A stretch of DNA of 64,000 bases from Clostridia bacterium (lineage in GTDB: Bacteria; Bacillota; Clostridia; Christensenellales; Aristaeellaceae). Below, in pieces: positions 60,878 through 64,000 of this stretch (its first letter is position 1; every line of letters starts with the position of its first letter). Below the pieces are notes generated by a model. The model saw only the letters and a program-made list of their open reading frames with translations, was not told where the DNA came from and searched no databases. The stretch is taken from contig JAUMVT010000004.1 of assembly GCA_030529995.1 (NCBI GenBank), positions 24,673 through 88,672 of the forward strand, written 5' to 3'. Position numbers and translations under genes: made by a program.

Positions 60878-61922
60878 GCCACGTCAGCCCCTTCATGCGT
60901 AGGGACTCCAGTGCCTCCGCTGTCGGCATTTCTCCATAATCAATGCCAAGGTTGCGATGCAGCTGGTCGATGCGACTGTTCCTGGAGGCCGGATCCTGAT
61001 CGCTGTAGCGGCGCATCACGGTGACAGGCGTGCCCAGCAAATAGGCAAAGGCTGCACCGTGGAAGGAATCCGTCATCATAGCGGCGGCATGGGCAACCAG
61101 CCCCACCCACCCTTGGGGTGTAACATCTCCGTATTTTTCGCCTTCCTGCTGCCACGCCTCCCCTGTTGCAGGGAGGATGACCATCTTTAATCCTCGCTGC
61201 TTTGCCGTTTCCTTCGCCTTTTGCCAATAGGACGGATTTTCCCCGATAAAGTAGCACAGCAGATACTCCCCCCGCGCTCGCGGTTCGTCAGCAAAGCTCC
61301 GCCAAGCCTCCGGCGTGACCAGAAAGACAGGATCCGGCAAAACCGGAGCTTGTCGGCCTGTAAGGGTTTCGAGGATCTTGGCTCCCTCTTCCTCCCGTAC
61401 GCTGACGGAGCAGAAAGGTGTAATCAGCGCCTGCATTATGCGTGCCTTACGTCCCTTTGGTGCTTCGGCGACCCCGAAGGATGGGGCATAAGCCAGTTTG
61501 GGCTTGCCTGCATCAGCGAAGGAAAAGAAGTACACAGGATTCAGCCAAGTAGGCGACCATATTTGATCACTGCCTGCCAGCAGCACATCGCATGCCTGAG
61601 CGGCCGCGCGAAGCTCCGCCTCCCCGTGGCAGGGTGCAGAAATAGGCAGAGTGTCCCTGCGGAAAGCTGCAAGCGCCGCCGCCTTTCCCCTTGCCTGCCC
61701 TTGTTCCACCTTGACAAGCCGCTTACGAAGGCCATCCAGCAACAGCTTAGGCGAATTGCCGCAGCGCACCATATTGCGGATTTTTTCTCCCGTGCCGGGG
61801 TCATAGTCCAGATGCATACCTTCATAGCCAAGGCTCTTCACCGCCTGTGCCAGCGCCCAGGCCTGCAGGATAGAGCCGTAGTTTTCATTATGCAGGAAGG
61901 TTATCATGCCTACCTTCGTCAA
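60822..61922 (-). CDS. Polysaccharide pyruvyl transferase family protein
   Basis: A protein of about 366 residues with the PS_pyruv_trans pattern. It has GMITFLHNENYGSILQAWALAQAV at the N-terminus, LLAGSDQIWSPTWLNPVYFFSF near residue 110, SVREEEGAKIL, a PDPVFLV segment, and the family signature MMTDSFHGAAFAYLLGTPV near residue 290. Members add pyruvate ketals to surface polysaccharides or act in related surface-glycan steps. The start is taken as the TTG at 61922 with AAAGGG 8 bases upstream; an ATG at 61928 is the alternative. The open frame extends through tRNA-Leu to 62108, which is not coding. Proximity to the capD-like gene supports a surface-polysaccharide role. Confidence 0.88.
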   Translation of the reverse strand: MTKVGMITFLHNENYGSILQAWALAQAVKSLGYEGMHLDYDPGTGEKIRNMVRCGNSPKLLLDGLRKRLVKVEQGQARGKAAALAAFRRDTLPISAPCHGEAELRAAAQACDVLLAGSDQIWSPTWLNPVYFFSFADAGKPKLAYAPSFGVAEAPKGRKARIMQALITPFCSVSVREEEGAKILETLTGRQAPVLPDPVFLVTPEAWRSFADEPRARGEYLLCYFIGENPSYWQKAKETAKQRGLKMVILPATGEAWQQEGEKYGDVTPQGWVGLVAHAAAMMTDSFHGAAFAYLLGTPVTVMRRYSDQDPASRNSRIDQLHRNLGIDYGEMPTAEALESLRMKGLTWLKDALEQATAEAPQAGEI

Positions 61923-61982
61923 CGTCATCACCCTTTCCGGAAGCATTGTAACACGACACAGGCCATGCTTCAAGGTATAAAA

Positions 61983-62008
61983 AAAGCTTCGAACCAAATC
62001 GAAGCTTT
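61983..62008 (-). terminator. Terminator of tRNA-Leu
   Basis: A 10-bp perfect stem (61983-61992 with 61999-62008) and 6-base loop are followed by a T run on the minus strand. Confidence 0.85.
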
Positions 62009-62012
62009 GCTG

Positions 62013-62094
62013 TGCGACCGACGGGACTTGAACCCGTACCCATTGCTGGACACGCCCCTCAAACGTGCGCGTATGCCAATTCCGCCACGGTCGC
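62013..62094 (-). tRNA. tRNA-Leu (anticodon GAG)
   Basis: On the minus strand the acceptor stem GCGACCG/CGGTCGC is perfect. The D arm contains AATTGG. The anticodon stem CACGT/GCGTG holds loop TTGAGGG with anticodon GAG, reading CUC and CUU. A short variable arm (CCA-GCAA-TGG) marks a class II tRNA, and the T arm is ACGGG-TTCAAGT-CCCGT. The discriminator base is A; CCA is not encoded. Confidence 0.95.
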
Positions 62095-62113
62095 AAGTCA
62101 AACAGCAATGTAT

Positions 62114-62142
62114 AGTATAGCGACCAAGGGCATTTTTGTCAA
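62114..62142 (-). promoter_or_regulatory. Promoter for tRNA-Leu
   Basis: On the minus strand a perfect TTGACA (62137-62142) and TATACT (62114-62119) are separated by 17 bases, 20 bases upstream of the tRNA. Confidence 0.85.
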
Positions 62143-62173
62143 GGATTTTTTTCGGCGGTCGAAATCAAGTGAA

Positions 62174-63495
62174 TTCCCAAAGTAAATGCCACAGCTGCAT
62201 TTAAAGTGGCATTTAGTCTGGGAAGAAAAAAGAGTAGCATTTAGTCTGGGAAAGGAGGTCCCAGATGAAATGGAAAATGAGCATCACAAGAAGCATCTCA
62301 CCCTGCAGGAGCGGATCGAAATTCAGGAGTTCGTAAGCCGCGGCATGACCTTCAAGGAGATCGCATGGCGGATCGGAAAAGATCCGACAACGGTTTCACG
62401 TGAGGTTCGGAAGCACGCGGAAGTGCAGCAGAAGCGCTTCACCAGGACAGAGGAAACCTGCCCCAAGCTTCTTCGTCCGCCCTTCGTCTGCAACGGCTGC
62501 GATCAGTACAATCGCTGCAGCTGTGTGTATCTGCGCAAGCTGTACGTTGGCAAGCGTGCTCAGTGCGAGTACGAAACCACGTTGAAAGAATCTCGGGAAG
62601 GGATTCCTCTCAACAAGGAATCTTTCTATCAAACCGAGAAGATTATCTCGGATGGTGTGCGTTCGGGGCAGAACGTCTACCACATCATCCACGCCAACCA
62701 TCTTTCCGTGTCGAAGTCAACCGTGTACCGGCACATCCGCAAGGGTTACTACGCCATTGCGCCCATCGACCTGCCTCGTGCCGTCAAGTTCAAATCACGC
62801 CGTAAGCATGCCCCGGAGTACGTCCCTCAAGGGATTCGCAAAGGCCGGACTTACAAGGATTTTGAGGATTTCATGCGGGAGCATCCGGGCGTCAGCGCCA
62901 CTGAAATGGACACGGTCATCGGCAGCATTGGCGGCAAAGTCATTATGACTTTTCAGTTTACCCACGTGGATTTCATGTTTGGTCTCCTGCTTGAAAACAA
63001 ATCAGCCGCCGAGGCGGCTGAAAAAATCACCGCCTTCAAGAAAAAACTGGCCGCCTTCGGCTTCTCCTTTGGCGAATTCTTTCCCGTACTGCTGACGGAC
63101 AATGGCGGCGAATTCAGCTGTGTGTCTGCCTTCGAGAACAGCATCGATGAGGAAAAAGAAACGTCCGTGTTCTTTTGCGATCCGAATGCGCCTTACCAGA
63201 AGCCGCATGTCGAGAACAATCACACGCTTTTCCGAAACATCGTTCCGACCGGTTCTTCTTTCGACGGCTTCACCCAGGAGACGGTCAACCTGATTTTCTC
63301 TCACGTTAACGGTGTGCTTCGCAACAAGTTTCACGGAAAGAGTGCTTACGACATGTTCTGCTTCACCTATTCTGCGGAACTGGCGCATGCTCTCGGCATC
63401 TCCTGCATTGCCCCTCAGGAGGTGGTTCAGAGCCCGCTGCTACTGAAGTAAACGTCCCATAGTAAATGCCACCACAACTGCATTTAGTCTGAGAA
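62174..63495 (+). mobile_element. IS30-like insertion sequence
   Basis: One transposase gene is bounded by related end sequences. Copies of a 15-bp motif close to TCCCARACTAAATGC occur at 62175-62189 and 63455-63469 in one orientation, and at 62209-62223, 62237-62251 and 63480-63494 in the other. The outermost copies (62175 and 63494) form an imperfect terminal inverted repeat. The exact ends and any target duplication are not certain. It lies about 30 bases upstream of the tRNA-Leu -35. Confidence 0.75.
62270..63451 (+). CDS. IS30-family transposase
   Basis: A 393-residue transposase. The N-terminal HTH is LTLQERIEIQEFVSRGMTFKEIAWRIGKDPTTVSREVRKH, typical of IS30. A Cys cluster (TCPKL, VCNGCDQYNRCSCVYL) follows, as in the IS30 subgroup of Clostridia. 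The DDE core has the first Asp in the ATEMDTVIGSIGG region, VDFMFGLLLENKSA, the second Asp in PVLLTDNGGEF, and the Glu in CDPNAPYQKPHVENNH. The ATG at 62270 follows AAAGGAGG by 11 bases. No frameshift is visible, so it could be active. Confidence 0.92.
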   Translation: MENEHHKKHLTLQERIEIQEFVSRGMTFKEIAWRIGKDPTTVSREVRKHAEVQQKRFTRTEETCPKLLRPPFVCNGCDQYNRCSCVYLRKLYVGKRAQCEYETTLKESREGIPLNKESFYQTEKIISDGVRSGQNVYHIIHANHLSVSKSTVYRHIRKGYYAIAPIDLPRAVKFKSRRKHAPEYVPQGIRKGRTYKDFEDFMREHPGVSATEMDTVIGSIGGKVIMTFQFTHVDFMFGLLLENKSAAEAAEKITAFKKKLAAFGFSFGEFFPVLLTDNGGEFSCVSAFENSIDEEKETSVFFCDPNAPYQKPHVENNHTLFRNIVPTGSSFDGFTQETVNLIFSHVNGVLRNKFHGKSAYDMFCFTYSAELAHALGISCIAPQEVVQSPLLLK

Positions 63496-63655
63496 ATCAT
63501 GCGCTCAGGCTTGTTTGCTGTACCTTTTTATTGGATTGCGATGATTTTCATAGCAACAACATAGCGTTGCAAAGCAAATTGGTTGGTGCAAATATCAACG
63601 AAGAGAGTTTTCTGTATGATATGTTGAAATCGTCACCGATGTAATCGATTAACAT

Positions 63656-64000
63656 CTACAGCTCCTCATCAAAGAAATCCCGATCTAAGCGTTTTAATTC
63701 ATAAATGTGCTCTACCGTTACACCGACATTGTATTTAATCATGAGACGAGTCAAAATGTTACCGTCAACTAAAACGATTTTCAAATTTGTGAGGTTATCG
63801 GCATAGGCTCGGGCACCAGCGGAAAAATCGGCCGTCGTGATAAACAACCCCTTCTGAGCACCTTGACCGGAAAGCGCACCCACAAACTGCTGAATATCAG
63901 GTTTTGAAACAGTGTTTTCCCACTTCTTCGCCTGAATAAAAATATTGCGCAAATTGCAAGTGCAAATTGGACACCCCGCATGAATAAAATCTGTTCGGCG
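63656..64000 (-). pseudogene. Mrr-type restriction endonuclease catalytic domain, probably 5'-truncated
   Basis: About 98 residues match the C-terminal part of the Mrr_cat domain: IFIQAKKWENTVSKPDIQQFVGALSGQGAQKG, LFITTADFSAGARAYA, LKIVLVDGNILTRLMIKYNVGV. The QAK motif supplies part of the PD-(D/E)xK active site. Upstream of residue LRNIF the frame stays open to the window edge, but the 16 extra residues (RRTDFIHAGCPICTCN) do not resemble the GGDGGIDG motif that should precede it. No other frame supplies that motif. It is probably a remnant; a TTG at 63952 is the only in-window start. No methylase is seen. Confidence 0.6.

Noticed and set aside
61923-62108. N-terminal extension of the pyruvyl transferase frame
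   Set aside because: It reads through tRNA-Leu and its terminator, so it cannot be coding.
1-64000. CRISPR arrays, rRNA genes, prophage or integrated conjugative element genes
   Set aside because: No regularly spaced repeats, rRNA signatures, integrases or phage structural genes were seen.

Overview
This 64 kb window reads as chromosome of a Gram-positive bacterium of the class Clostridia (Bacillota), probably an anaerobic gut or rumen lineage. The supporting markers are a PolC-type replicative polymerase, a ctsR-mcsA-mcsB-clpC operon, the Firmicutes-style dprA-topA-trmFO-hslV-hslU cluster, a type III glutamine synthetase, strong AAGGAGG-like ribosome binding sites with frequent GTG and TTG starts, and the absence of recognisable respiratory genes. 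Base composition is moderately GC-rich by eye, with AT-rich patches near 35.0-35.8 kb and at the right edge. The lineage below class is inference. Solute-binding proteins with SPase I signal peptides ending in A-x-A-E are a recurrent feature.

Layout. 1-3 kb (minus): an OmpR/histidine-kinase pair translationally coupled to a GerMN lipoprotein that runs off the left edge. 3.3-9 kb (plus): polC and a serine hydrolase. 9-11.8 kb (minus): an orphan carbohydrate solute-binding protein and galactokinase. 12.1-19.5 kb (plus): dprA, topA, trmFO, hslV, hslU and a secreted DUF6273-like protein. 19.6-20.2 kb (minus): an FMN oxidoreductase. 20.4-26.2 kb (plus): a nucleoside (BMP-type) ABC transporter followed closely by a radical SAM enzyme. 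26.2-35.5 kb (minus): an ArsR-type metal sensor, TldE, TldD, a GNAT acetyltransferase, a CmpB-type membrane protein, a GlpA-like/FAD oxidoreductase/DUF1667 redox operon and two small secreted proteins. 35.8-37.2 kb (plus): a MATE exporter. 37.2-40.3 kb (minus): a CBS/CorC membrane protein and a 498-residue secreted protein behind a perfect consensus promoter. 40.4-45 kb (plus): the CtsR/ClpC protein-arginine-phosphorylation operon. 45-52.3 kb (plus): type III glutamine synthetase with a leader that looks like an attenuator, a LarA-like racemase with an aminotransferase, and a polar amino acid ABC transporter. 52.4-54.8 kb (minus): a secreted L,D-transpeptidase-CapA fusion. 55.1-60.9 kb (plus): an MsmX-type ATPase, a FlaA1/CapD-type dehydratase, galT and an RluA synthase. 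60.8-62.1 kb (minus): a polysaccharide pyruvyl transferase family protein and tRNA-Leu(GAG). 62.2-64 kb: an IS30-like element and a remnant of an Mrr-type restriction endonuclease.

How the genes fit together. Several systems are split. GalK and GalT lie about 48 kb apart and no GalE is seen. A sugar-type solute-binding protein has no permeases or ATPase beside it, while a multitask MsmX-type ATPase sits 43 kb away. Nitrogen genes cluster at 45-52 kb (glutamine synthetase, aminotransferase, amino acid importer). Cell-envelope genes cluster at 52-62 kb. In both complete ABC operons an intrinsic terminator lies just after the solute-binding protein gene, a layout that would express the binding protein in excess.

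The items I consider most worth following are: the FlgD-like/SH3/YkuD/CapA fusion; the ANTAR-type hexaloop hairpin that overlaps a terminator ahead of glutamine synthetase; the reiterated repeats and palindrome ahead of the MsmX gene; the LarA-aminotransferase pair; and the TldDE operon with no visible peptide substrate. I did not find a clearly new multi-gene defence or biosynthetic system.
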